Positions 1-11,700 of a DNA stretch of 64,000 bases are shown one piece after another; position 1 is the first letter of the stretch, and the number at the start of each line of letters is the position of its first letter. The translations under genes were made by a program, and so were the position numbers. Location: the NCBI RefSeq assembly GCF_000002985.6, contig NC_003279.8, positions 12,090,001-12,154,000 on the forward strand, read 5' to 3'. The notes under the pieces are model-generated. The model was not told the origin of the DNA and searched no databases. It worked only from the letters and a program-made list of their open reading frames with translations. This DNA comes from Caenorhabditis elegans (taxonomy: Eukaryota; Nematoda; Chromadorea; Rhabditida; Rhabditidae).

Positions 1-414
1 AATTGCTCAACGAATAAACAAACAAACAACCAAATGTGTTAGGTATTATAAGACCTGATAAGAATACGAAAAGAGAGCATTAGTGTTTTTTGAACGAGGA
101 ATTAGAAATTTGATAGGAGAAAGTGGTTTGGTTATGAGTAATACCAATTTTTGACGACCTTATGATTTATTAGTGTGGAAAAATTAAAGGCGTAGGTCTT
201 TGTAGGCACGTAGGCAAGTTGTAGGTATGTTTTTTTCCGGTGGAGGGTATGAAAACCTTATACAAGACACCTTATGCATGATTTCCTTATACACGATACC
301 ATATAAACTTTTGTCATTTTTCAATACACTTTGAAAGCACATAATAAAGTTCCATAATTTTAGACATTAGTTGACTTAATATAATTGTGTTCCAGCCTGG
401 GCTGGGTGATAATC
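1..414. other. AT-rich flank, no gene recognised
   Basis: No open frame of note, splice-site chain or RNA fold was recognised here. It is ordinary AT-rich sequence running into the minisatellite that begins near 415. Confidence 0.4.
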
Positions 415-1545
415 GCTGTTCGGCAAATTTTCAATTCCGACAGTTTGCCGATTTGCCGGAGATTTTCAATTCAACGATTTGCCGGTTTGTCTATTTGCCG
501 AAAATTTTCAATTCCAACAATTTGCCGGTTAGCTAATTTGCCGGAAATGGTCAATTCCGACAGTTTGCCGGTTTGCCGATTTGCCGGAAATTTACAATTC
601 AGACAATTTGCCGGTTTGCCGAAATTTTTGAATTCCGACAAATTCCCGATTTTCCGATTTGCGGCAAATTTTTAATTCCGACAATGTACAGATTTTCCGA
701 TTTGCCGCAAATTTCCAATTCCGACAATTTGCCGGTTAGCTAATTTGCCGGAAATGGTCAATTCCGACAGTTTGCCGGTTTGCCGATTTGCCGGAAATTT
801 ACAATTCCGACAATTTGCTGATTTGTCGAAAATTTTCAATTACGACAATTTCCCGATTCGCCAGAAATTTTCAATTTCGACAATTTGCCGGTTTGCCGAT
901 TTGCCGGAAATTTCTAATTCCGACAATTTGCCGGAAATTTTCAATTCCGAGAGTTTGCCGGTTCACCGGTGTGCCGGAAATTTTCAATTTCGACAATTTG
1001 CCGGTTTGCCGATTTGCCGAAATTTTTGAATTCCGACAAATTCCCAATTTTCCGATTTGCCGGAAATTTTTAATTCCGACAATTTGCCGGTTTGTCTATT
1101 TGCCGGAAATTTTTAATTCCGACAGTTTGCCGGTTTTGCCGATTTGCCGCAAATGTTCAATTCCGAAAATTTGCCGGTTTGCCGATTTGCCGGATATTTT
1201 CAATTCCGACAAATTGTCGATTTGCCGCTTTGCCGGAAATTTTCAATTCCGAAAATTTGCCGGCTTGGCGAAAATCTTCAATTCCGGCAGTTTGCCGGTT
1301 AGCTAATTTCTTGAAATTTTCAATTCCCGCAATTTGCCGGTTTGCCGGTTCACCGGAAATGTTCAATTCCAACAATTTGCCCGTTAGCTAATTTGCCGGA
1401 AATGTTCAATTCCGACAGTTTGCCGGTTTGCCGATTTGCCGGAAATTTACAAATCCGACAAATTGCTGATTCGCCGGAAATTTTCAATTCCGACAATTTG
1501 CTGGTTTGCCGATTTGCCGAAAATATTCAACTTCGGCAAGTTGCC
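415..1545. repeat. TTTGCCG-type minisatellite downstream of the first DXO-like gene
   Basis: Roughly 1.1 kb of degenerate tandem units of about 40-45 bp built from the phrases AATTTGCCGGTTTGCCG and GGAAATTTTCAATTCCGAC. Unit boundaries drift and single-base changes are frequent. Long open frames in several registers (for example 788-1306 +) are by-products of the repeat and not genes. The same motif recurs inside an intron at 2.28-3.0 kb and in small patches near 25.0, 31.6, 32.2 and 54.6 kb, so this is a dispersed family. Confidence 0.9.
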
Positions 1546-1659
1546 GATTATAGATATGACAATGGTTCTTCTGGGTTTTCGTGCTTTATTCAAAAAAATT
1601 ATGGTCAAAATAAAATTTTAAAACAATACACGTTCCCGTACACAAAACATGAAATAAGA

Positions 1660-4480
1660 TCAACGATCTAAATATTGCAGAACAACATCTCGAAATTGAG
1701 CAGCAGATTCCTCGTCTCTTTTGACATCCCAATCAGGGTTTTCATCGGTTCTCGTGAAAGAAAAACAGTCTCCATCATTAATAACATTATCTTTAACCAA
1801 ATCAAGAAAATAAAGCGCATTATCTTCTCCTTCCGAAATTTTCCATGGTGGTGCTGGACCAAATCGACCTGGAATTTTCCTACACCTGGCAGCCATAGAC
1901 GGAATTCTGTCTCGTTTGAGCTCTTCAACCTGCAAAAATAAATTCAATTTGAAATTCATTTTTAGACAATATCATACTATGTCTTACCTTGTATAAAGAG
2001 TATGGAGGGTAATTATTTGTTGTCTGGGTTGAATATTGTCCAGATCGGGAGCCAATAATCAATACTGGGGCATTTCCAAATACAGATTGCCAGTAGAACT
2101 TACAGCTCTTCTCCTTCCAGAAGTACTCGTTCAGTCCTTGACTCATAATTTTTAGCTCATAATGCTTCCGGTCAACTGAAATATGTCAGATGGAATTATT
2201 GGAAAACGAAGTAAATTTGAAATTTTTGGAAATTCTACTAGTTTTTCAGTAATTTTTACTGATGTTTCTTTGAAGTATTAACGAAGTATAGGCAAGTTTT
2301 TTTGTCGACAAATTCGACAAATCGGCAAATTGCAGATTTTCCAAAAATTGTGATATTCGGCACATTGCCGATGTTGAAACATTCAAAAGATGCGTACAAT
2401 TTTGCCGATTAAAATTAAAATTCTGAAATTCCAAAATTTTCGCTAGTTGCCGTTTTTCCGGCAAACTTGACAAGACAATTTGCTTGTTTGCCGATTTGCC
2501 CATTTACCGAAAATTTTCAATTCCGACAGTTTGTCGGTTTGCCGATTTGCCGGAAAGTTTCAATTTCGACCATTTGCCGGTTTGTCGATTTGTCGAAAAT
2601 TTCGATTAATGTTGAAATTCTCAAATTTCCAAAAATGTACGAAACAATTTGCCGAAAATTTTTGGCAATTGCCGTTTTTCCGCTAAACTTGCCAAGTCGG
2701 CAATTTGACGATTTGTCGATTTGCCGATTTTCCGGAAATTTTCAATTCCGGCACAATTGCCGGTTTGTCGATACGTCGGAAATTTCGATTAAAGTTGTGA
2801 TTTTGAAATTTCCAAAAAAAAGTGCAAAACCACAGTTACCGAAAATATTTGGCAATTGCCGTTTTTCCGACAAACTCGGCAAATTGGCTATTCGCTGGTT
2901 TGCCTATTTGTCGAAAATTTTCAATTCCTGCACAATTGCCGATTTGCCGATTTGCCGGTCGTTTTCAATTCCGGCAATTTGCCGATTCGCCAGAAAAATC
3001 GTTTGCTGCCCAGGGCCCCCTGTGAGCGCCAAATCAACTCACCTTCATTATCAATTGCATCAATTTGACCAGAATACAGCACACGGTAAAATTGCGTGTT
3101 TCCACGTGGAATCTCCGCTTTGAACACCGCTTTTCTAACCGTATCATCTGTCTCCAATTGCTCATCATTTCGAGTTCTTGTACAAAAATGCTCAAAAGCT
3201 CCTCCAAAATTCTTCGTATCTTGATATCGCACTTCGCCCGACTTAAACGAGAAAATTGTTCCTTTCAAATGAATTGCGTGAATTGTGAATGGTTTGTTAC
3301 CGGTAAGTGCGGTGAGAATCTGCTTATTGGTTACAAAATCCGGCTGTGCATCTTCCAGACATTTTGTTTGACTGATATAGTCCAGAAAAGACACCATATT
3401 ATTTTCTCCTTGTCCAGAATCCGGCACCTCAATGTTTAAATTGAAAAAGTCTTCTCTTAATGGTTTCAGGCACTCTCGGTTAAGGATTTTGGGGAGAAGA
3501 CCTGGAGTGACCCGCCTGAAAAAAAAATATTATGTGCCATTTATTAAAGGTACTACAGAGGTGTGGGCCACATTTTTTACACATTTTTTGCACAATTTTT
3601 ACACAATTTTTACACATTTTTTGCACATTTTTTGCACATTTTTTACACATTTTTTACAAATTTTTTACACAATTTTTACACATTTTTTACACAATTTTTA
3701 CACATTTTTTGCACATTTTTTGCACATTTTTTACACATTTTTTGAACATTTTTCGCACATTTTTTTGCACATTTTTTGCACAATTTTTGCACATTTTTTA
3801 CACATTTTTTGCACATTTTTCGCACATTTTTTTGCACATTTTTTGCACATGTTTTGCACAATTTTTGCACATTTTTTACACAATTTTTGCACATTTTTTA
3901 CACAATTTTTACACTTTTTTTGCACATTTTTTACAAATTTTTCGCACATTTTTTGCACATTTTTTACACAATTTTTACACATTTTTTGCACATTTTTTGC
4001 ACATTTTTTGCACATTTTTTGCACATTTTTTACAAATTTTTCGCACATTTTTTGCACATTTTTAACACTTTTTTTGAACATTTTTTGCACATTTTTTACA
4101 AATTTTTCGCACATTTTTTGCACATTTTTTACACTTTTTTTGAACATTTTTCGCACTTTTTTTGCACAATTTTTGCACTTTTTTTACACATTTTTTCACA
4201 TTTTTCGCACATTTTTTTGCACAATTTTTCGCACACTTTTTTGCACATTTTTTGCACATTTTTTGCACAATTTTTGCAGAATTTTAGCACAATCTTAGCA
4301 CATTTTTTGCACATTTTCTGCCACGAAATAAAACAATTCCCACAGTTTTTGATTTTATTTTTAATGATATTTGGTTATTTCAGCATTTTACAAAGAGTAT
4401 TTTACGAAGTAATTAATAGTTACTTACATATCTCCATCCCGATGATAGTAACCAATTGTGGTAACTCTAATACAATCCAT
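1660..4480 (-). CDS. DXO/RAI1 (Dom3Z) family protein, copy 1
   Basis: Predicted 327 aa from exons 4480-4428, 3515-3043, 2175-1988 and 1929-1660; all junctions are GT/AG and in phase. The protein starts MDCIRVTTIGYYHRDGD, and the YYHRD block recurs in most paralogues in this window. DXO/RAI1 enzymes remove incomplete or non-canonical 5' caps and degrade RNA 5' to 3' using divalent metal. The family motifs are visible: GGAFE (G-x-x-x-E), SGQIDAID at the E-x-D position, YELKI (E-x-K) and the FYWQSVFG..LIIGSR block. At E-x-D the expected Glu is Gln, so cleavage activity is doubtful. The usual animal protein is about 350-400 aa, so length is normal. Intron 1 (about 0.9 kb) and intron 2 (about 0.87 kb) consist almost wholly of minisatellite. 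The start was chosen because the first exon matches those of the paralogues. Confidence 0.85.
2280..3000. repeat. TTTGCCG minisatellite in intron 2 of DXO copy 1
   Basis: Degenerate TTTGCCG/TTTGTCGA units, same family as 415-1545, interspersed with GCCGAAAATTTTTGGCAATT phrases. It lies between the exon ending at 3043 and the exon beginning at 2175 on the minus strand, so it is transcribed as intron. Confidence 0.85.
3565..4325. repeat. 11-bp tandem repeat (CATTTTTTGCA)n in intron 1 of DXO copy 1
   Basis: About 760 bp of an 11-bp unit with TTTTTTGCACA or TTTTTTACACA variants. Because 11 is not a multiple of 3, the array stays open in several frames on both strands and gives spurious long frames, such as HFLHIFCTFFA on the plus strand and KMCKKCAKNVQ on the minus strand. 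A second array of the same unit lies at 39.29-39.79 kb. Confidence 0.95.
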
Positions 4481-5803
4481 TGTCACATCGGTTGATGGAA
4501 AAGCAAGCGACTGAACTTGCAGATATTAGTAGAAATCGAAGACTTTCACCGGTTGAAATAATTGCTAGATAAGGCAGGAACTGGCAAATCTTAATAGTTT
4601 TTAAATTAATTAGATTTTTTGACGGTTCTATACATGCACATTGCTACTTTAAAGAAGTATAATTATAGCAAAAAGAACTCACAAAAACAAGAGAACCAAG
4701 AAGACGGGTGTCCCAGCCTGCCGATGAAATCTCATAGAATGTGTCCCCACGTGCTCTCCACACCAACTGATGTCGGCAGATGGCAATGATTGAGAGGGGG
4801 CACTCGATAAACCGAGAGCAATTTCACAACTTCAAGCAAAAATATATTGATTTCAAAAAAGTCTACATTAAATAGATATTTCACATTATCTCAGGGGTTT
4901 TTAAAAATGGTTTTCTTTCAAATTTGAATTCAGATACTCATGTGCTCAGTTCAGTTTTTGCTCTTGACAATTAAAAGTCCCAGCCACTGAGCGTCTCTTT
5001 GTCTATGTCTCTCCTTGCGGCGGGACCTCTAAGAGAAGGAGTCATAGTAGGTTGAGGAGAGCCACATGGCTGTAGCTTCTCTAAGTTCACATATATAATC
5101 ACAATAATCTTGACGTTTACCATATTCTACAACTCTACATAAATACTACATATTCACATCATAGACTACGTCCGGATTTATTACTGAACACTATGGCTCC
5201 CACAAGGTCGCCGCGCCGGCCTCACAGCGTCACTCACGTGCATTCAAATGTACAGTGCTGCGCGGGTTCCCGCACGTGTCGGTTGCTTCCGAATAACTAC
5301 CATTTCGCACTACGTTGTGCACACACCAAGCTGCGGAACCCCGAACTTGCCGTCCGCTCCAAAAAAAAAACGTGAGCATCCCGCAAAGCTTGGATGTGGA
5401 TCAGCACGAGGACTTATGTATACACGTGCATATTAAGCCAATTGTCTTGTAAGAAGGTAATTTTAATTTAAGAAAAGTCGATTCTGCCTCTGTATATTCT
5501 TTATTTCGGAACAAATTGAAATGAAATGTAAACAAAAAATATTTTTGGAATAAAAGTTTTCAAGGAAAAGTTTAAGTCCCAGGGGTTTTGGTTAAAAAAA
5601 ACTAACTCTAAAATTAAAAGATCTGACAGGTAACGAGCAATATATTGATTTCTTTGATTTGTGGTGGGTTGCGGTACGATCGCGGCGGGATATTAGACAA
5701 TTTATGTTTTTTTACCTGCTAAATCTATAAATTAAAAAAAATAGTTTTTTAGACCAAATTCCCCAGAACTGAAACTAAAAAATAAAAACCGGGAAATATA
5801 AGA
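4481..5803. other. Intergenic region between DXO copies 1 and 2
   Basis: No gene was recognised. It presumably holds the promoter of DXO copy 1 (start at 4480) and the 3' end region of copy 2. A GC-richer patch near 5195-5430 (with CGCGCCGGCC, GCGGGTTCCCGCACGTG and TGCGGAACCCCG) stands out from the AT-rich surroundings. Its short open frames show no family signature. Confidence 0.4.
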
Positions 5804-7939
5804 TTAACTGGCCAAATAGTGACGGACGACGTCACGGAACTCTGCGACAGATTCCTCATCTTCTTTCACAATCCAGTCAGGGTTTTCATCGGATCTGGTG
5901 AAAACGTAGCAGTCACCATTGTTCTTAACATATTCCTCAACCAAATCCAGGAAATAACAAACACTTTCTTCTCCTTCCAATGGTTTCCATTCAGGTGCTG
6001 GGTCCATTAGTACTTTCTTCAAACATTCCTCGGCGGCACTTTCTGGAATTTGATTCTGTTCGAGTGTTTCAACCTGAAAAAGTTGAAATTATTTTAAATT
6101 ATAGCTCATCAATTAATACTGTATGACCGATTTTGAAATTAGGTTTTGAAGGTGGAGTAGAGCCAATACAAATTTTGCTTCAAATGACAGAAAATAGACC
6201 CTAAAAACCGATTATAACTGTAGATTATAACCGAATTAAATTTTTTTTTCAAATAAGTGACATCATTTTTTATATTTTTGCGTTTTTTTGGCTAAATTTT
6301 TTGGTTTTTCTTGCTGTTTCTTTCTGTATTTGATTTACAACTATGTTTGTCAAACTTTCAAACAATTTTCCGAAAAAAAAAATATATATCTATTAAATAG
6401 TCGATGTTTAAGCCAACTTTGAAATTTCCGCCAAGTTCTTTCAGGTTATCATGTTAAATTTAAAGAAAAGTATCTAAAAATAACGAACAGAGTTTTAAAT
6501 TAAATACATACAGAAGAAAAAAAGCAAGAAAACAGAAAAATTTAATCGGGGGAATTCAAATTTAACTCGGACGTTTCTTTGATTTTTGAAAAATGAGAAA
6601 AATCATAAAAAATTCAGAAATTTTTTTAAAATTATTAAACAGTTATATTCGGTCGTTGGGATCTAGTTTCTGTCATTTACACAAAATTGACTCTACTCCA
6701 CCTTTCAGGTGTCTACACCATTTTCATACTGAGTACTTGAAAGTGGTCACCATATATTCCAAGCTACGTAGTTCGCTCCAAAAATCAATTTTCCATATGC
6801 AAAATCACCTGATAAACGGAGAATGGAGGCCATTCTTTAGGCCATGTGGTTTTGGGGTCATTTGGACATTTTCCAGTTCTGGAGCCAATAATCAAAACGT
6901 CAGCTTTTCCAAAAACAGCTTGCCAGTAAAACATACAGCTTTTCGTTTTCCAGAAGTGCTCAGTTAATCCTCCACTTAGTACTTTCAGCTCATAATGCAT
7001 ACGATTGACTGAAAACAAGTATTATTCAATATATTCAAAACTAGAACTAAAGTAAGCTAATAATTTACCTTCATTGTCTACCGCGTCAATTTGTCCGGAA
7101 TACAACACACTGTGAACCCCCTTTCCACGTGGAATCTCCGCTATCATCACTGCTTTTCTCACCGGTTCATTTTCGTTTATTGGATCATCAGTTTTAGTGC
7201 AATGATGCTCAAAAGCTGCTCCAAAGTTTTGGTTAACAGATTCATCCTCATTAAACTTCAGCAGATAAGTTGTTCCATTCCATCTAAAAAGATGAATAGC
7301 AAGTGATCCAGTTCTAGTAAGCGCAACTAATAGTTGCTTATTCGTTACAAAACCAGGTTGTTCGTCTTGTAGGCAACTTGTTTGACTGATATAGTCCAGT
7401 AGAGACTCCATCATCAATTCTCCTTTTCCAGAATCTAAAACCTCGATGTTCATATTTGGAAATTTTTCCTTGTTTTGCATTGGTGTTAAGCATGCTAGGT
7501 TAAGATTTTTGGGTAGACGACCAGGTGTAGCTTTCCTGAAATTAACCACTTAAAAGTTGTTTTGTTTTAGCTTATTAACTTGAAACAGAAGTTGGCTAAA
7601 CTTTGGCAAAACTTGGATTCAGGCTGCACCAAAGTTTAACCCAAGTTTCACTCAATTCTTGCCAAACTTTGGCCCAAACTTTTCTTGTTTCTTTTCAAAC
7701 TTGGGTAGAAGTTTGGCAAGAGTTGGGTGAAACTTGTGTTTAACTTTGGTGCATCCTGAATCCAAGGTTTGCCAAAGTCTTGCCCAACTTTTGCCCAAGT
7801 TTAGCCAATTTCTGATCCAAGTTAATATTTGTTAGGCAAAAATTAGGCAAGAAGCTAGAGCCAAATGCCGAGAAACTTACATTTCACTATCCCGATGATA
7901 GTATCCGATAGTTTTCACTCGAATCTTAGTTAACTCCAT
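5804..7939 (-). CDS. DXO/RAI1 (Dom3Z) family protein, copy 2
   Basis: Predicted 331 aa from exons 7939-7881, 7535-7069, 7008-6809 and 6073-5804, all in phase. It has the same four-exon layout as copy 1 and is its closest neighbour in sequence: MELTKIRVKTIGYYHRD start, FVTNKQLL, GAAFEHHCTKT (G-x-x-x-E), LYSGQIDAVD, YELKVLSGGL and MFYWQAVFG..VLIIGSR. The E-x-D motif reads QID, so a catalytic metal-binding Glu is again Gln. The family acts on RNA 5' ends (decapping, pyrophosphohydrolase and exonuclease activities). Intron 3 carries an inverted-repeat transposon-like element and intron 1 a fold-back sequence. The gene lies about 0.8 kb downstream of the RdRP 3' end on the same strand. Confidence 0.87.
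6146..6707. mobile_element. Inverted-repeat (MITE-like) element in intron 3 of DXO copy 2
   Basis: The left end GAAGGTGGAGTAGAGCCA (about 6146) is matched in inverted orientation by TGACTCTACTCCACCTTTC (about 6689-6707). The interior is AT-rich with no transposase. It belongs with the element at 18667-19093, which has the same AAGGTGGA ends. Confidence 0.7.
7580..7835. repeat. Fold-back sequence in intron 1 of DXO copy 2
   Basis: Imperfect palindrome of about 250 bp centred near 7700. GGATTCAGGCTGCACCAAAG on the left pairs with CTTTGGTGCATCCTGAATCC on the right, and many AACTTTGGC/GCCAAAGTT blocks lie between. The intronic transcript should form a long imperfect hairpin. Confidence 0.7.
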
Positions 7940-8371
7940 TGGTACAATTCTATGTGCAGCCGATAGAATTTCTAACTCTCAAATTTTGCTTAGCACACCT
8001 TTTATATTAATAATCACTGATAAGAAACCAGAAAAAATGGTGAATTTCAAAATTAGTCACCTATTTTGAAATAGTGGTATAGTTTTGGGTGTGTACATAG
8101 AACTTTGTGACTTTAGGTGTGCTCATGAACCAGATTAGTCACCCACTTTTTTTTTGGGTGACACGTTTGCTGGAACAGGAGCGTAACTGATAGGACACAT
8201 TTTGAAATTAAAGTGTGTATTAGCGCTCAAATGAATCATACTTTTTGACAGCTGAAATAATCTGAAAACAGTCTATTTCCACATGACCGGCATATTTTTT
8301 GAGTCACTTGAACCATTATGTTGAAATTGTCTGGAATCAAACCAAGAGTGTTAGGTTGTCCAATAACGGTT

Positions 8372-8505
8372 TGATCTACAAAAAATGCGGGAATTTTTTC
8401 CAAAAAAAGTGTGGCATGAGCATCATGCAAAACCAGTTGGAGAAGTCTGTTTCAAATTCCCGCAATTCTCGTAGATCAAACCGACATGGGACATACTGAC
8501 ACCAC
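8372..8505. mobile_element. PAL-type palindromic element
   Basis: GGTTTGATCTACAAAAAATG at the left end pairs with the TCTCGTAGATCAAACC end on the right, with CGGGAA/TTCCCG inside. Related palindromic elements sit near 23.77, 53.4, 54.7 and 60.0 kb. It lies in the spacer between the RdRP 3' end (8716) and DXO copy 2 (7939). No other gene was seen in 7940-8715. Confidence 0.7.
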
Positions 8506-8715
8506 GTGGAAATTTAACGAATTCAAACTGTTGAATTGCTCATAAAACACCTTTGAACTGGCATTGGAAGAGAAATCTCACAGATCACGTACCCAAATTC
8601 CAAATTTCAAATTTCGTGACATGACTATCAAAACGTAGCCCACCAGAGTGCAATTTCCAGATTAATATGTACAGTAAACTTTTATTCTACATACAAAAAA
8701 AACAAAAATGCAAAA

Positions 8716-11700
8716 TCAAAGATCGTCTTTCATAATTTTAAGATAACAAAAATTAGCCATTTGTTGTGCCAAATCTTGTCCTTCCCAGTGATTTTTGATT
8801 GGACTCGTGACGGTTACGAGTTTTCTGAGCTGCTGAGTTGATTCAAATGTTCCCGAGGCAGAGACAATGTAGCGAACTGGAAAAAAAAATTCATTGAATA
8901 AGGAATTTTTAAATTTCAAACCTGTAGAGTTTGACGTCTTCTTGTTTTTGTCTTGCCGACGCAAGTTCAATTGAGAGACTTTTGATTTTTCTGTTAGTTT
9001 TTTGATCAGCATATCCATATTTGCTTTTTCTGAAAAAAAAATCCACAAAAGCCTAGAAACACATCCAGGGGCCTATTCTAGAAAGTCTTGTAGGAGTCCA
9101 CGGGCTTATAAAAGTGATAGCTGGGCTATAAAAGCGTATAAAAGCCTAGAGGGCCTATAGAAGTCGAAGAGAGCTTATAAAAGGCCGGGGGTCAAGAGGA
9201 GCCTCTTGAATTTCAAGAGGCCTAAGAATACCGAAGGGCCTATAGATGACAAGGAAGCCTACTGAAGCCCAGGGGAGTCTATACATATAGGCCCACAGAA
9301 GCCCATAGAAGTCCAGGAAGGGAAAGTAATCCATTCGGGAGCCTATAGAGGCCTAGATCAGCCTCTGGACACCAGATGGCCTATACAGAAGTCCAGATGA
9401 GACTACAAAAATCCAGAAGGCCCACATACCTGGTAACTCAATCACAAATGGCTCACACTCTCGGAGTCTTGTCTCATGTGTGGTTGTCGGATCAGTTGAT
9501 ATTGGAAGCTCTTCGAATCGTAGATTGAACATAATATTATAGTATGTCTTTAGAGCCGGCTCATGGAATACCATCCACTCGCCACTCATGAAGACGGACG
9601 AAAAACCAAGTGGGCGGAAGGAGATGGACCGCATTGTTCGGAACTTTCGACTTCCCATGAGTTGGAAGAACTTGAACATCTGAAAATATAACTGTCTTGA
9701 TTTAGAATTTGTTTTTAAAAAATTAATATCTTCTGGACACATATGTAGGTCGGCCAGAGTTTGATAAATTAATAGAATCTACGACTTTAAACCAGTCTTG
9801 CAAAGTAGAACTCTCATTCAAATTCAGTTTTGTGATCTTACCATGTCCGACCGCTGATGCCTAGTAAGCGGAATATCTGGCTCTAAAGTTCCATTTTTCT
9901 TTCTTCTCCGATACTCTTCCACATCAAGTTTCCCAAAGAATTGTTCCGCATTCCCGTCAGCCGATGCTAGCTGTCCAGTTGAAAACATGATGAACATGAG
10001 GAGAAAGTGATAAATACTCATTGATCTTCCTTCAAATAATTCCAATGCTTCTCCCCATCGCATCAGCACAAACATCACCGAATCCAATCCAGGTATCATG
10101 TAAATGTATCTTTGCAGAATGAAAACTGCTTTTTTCGATTCCTTGCCGGTGATTAAATTGTCTAAATTCCTGCGGAATTTCTCGAAATCATCGACGTGAT
10201 CATTTATGTATCGTGCTCTGTGATGCTCTAGATAAGTGTACATGGGATTTGCTCCGCCAATGTTCATTTCTACATTTTCCAAAACTTTAGTTTCTTTGAT
10301 CTTGGCTATGACATCATATGCAATCCAGGCGAATGAAAGCTTCCGAGGTTCACGAGTGGATTTGGCGCACTCTATAAAAATACAGTTATTGTTTGAGTAA
10401 GTGTATGTCCCGCCAAAGCCAAAGCCTAAGCCTAAGCGTGAGCCTAAACCTATCACTGTGCCTAAACCTAATCCTGAGCCTAAACCCAATCCCATAACTT
10501 ACCATAACAAGCCCGATACCAAGCCACGGCTTTCTTTCTAATCTCCTCATTCGGATTCTCACAACGGAAATTAAAGAAGTTGCTCTCATTGTAAGCATCC
10601 GGCAAGAGTGTACAAACTTCTTGGAATCCGCCAAATTGCTGGAAAAAAACAGTAAAGGTGTATACTTAGACCGATTTTTTTACCTGGAAGAAAATAGTTC
10701 TAAATTTGGACACTAAAGCTGTCATTTTCGTCTCAATCATTCGATTAGTGTTGTAGAATGACATATCGTCTTGATCCGAGTCCGAAATTCGATTTCTCAT
10801 TTCAATAATGCATCCTGACATGATTTCACCTTCAGACTGGATACCGTATGTATCCATTGTGGACTGAAAATTATTATAGTTAGTCTATCCCGTCTTACTG
10901 TAGTAACCCTACAAGATGCTAGGAAATCACCAATGTAGGATTATTGTAGTAAACAATTTTCTACAGTAGTCCTGTAACAGTACCTCTGCCAGCTCGAAAT
11001 CTGAAGAAAGGTACTGTAGGACTACAGTAGAGCTCTAGAAAAAACCAGATAGCTTGAAGAGACCCTACTGAATCATTTGTTTCCTAGAACTGGTGTTCAC
11101 TGAAACTACAGTAATCCACAGCTGCTATATGGAGCAGCTAAGTATCCTAAGCTGCCGAAGTCGAGCCTTTTCGTTCCAAGACCCACTAACCTTCAACTGC
11201 CCATTGTAACTGGCCAGCTGCTTCTTTGCGTCTTCCATATACTCCTCAAAACCATCGACACGAATACTCTCGTCAACTTCAATCTTATACTGCTCCGACT
11301 TTTCTTCAGAGATCTTCATGGCATTATCAATTCCTTGAAACTCTCGGAACAGTTTTCCACATAGTCTTGGACTGACATACTTTGGCATATGATCGCTTCC
11401 CACGTGATAGTCAGGTACTCTCTCGGCTCGTTCCGGTGGGATCATCTCACCGGTGGCGTCATCTAAAAGTTTAGAGATAAGTTTGACGAAAAACAGCTTG
11501 TTTTTTATACCACCACTTACCAGTCTTCCATGTTGTTTGCAGCTCATCTGGGGGTTTTCCAGACTTTGAGAAATCAACGGCCTGACAGCTTTTCTTAGCC
11601 AAATTCATGCATACTCTTGAAGTCAATCCATACTGATCAGAGTTGTGGAGATGGCTGTTCGCGATCAACCCTACCAAATCTTTTTTGAGATACTCGACAT

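Noticed and set aside
415-1391. Frames rich in NLPVCRFAGNFQF on the plus strand
   Set aside because: Products of the TTTGCCG minisatellite. Frame changes do not alter the amino-acid flavour, as expected of a repeat and not a protein.
415-1545. CRISPR-like array of repeats and spacers
   Set aside because: Units are degenerate and contiguous with no unique spacers of constant length, and the setting is a nematode genome.
3432-4495. Long open frames of HFLHIFCTFF or KMCKKCAKNV composition on both strands (also at 39223-39938)
   Set aside because: They are the automatic result of an 11-bp tandem repeat without stop codons and lie in an intron or upstream region. No conserved domain.
5193-5436. 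Overlapping GC-rich plus-strand frames near 5.2-5.4 kb
   Set aside because: Both frames are open only because of base composition. No splice sites, start context or recognised motif.
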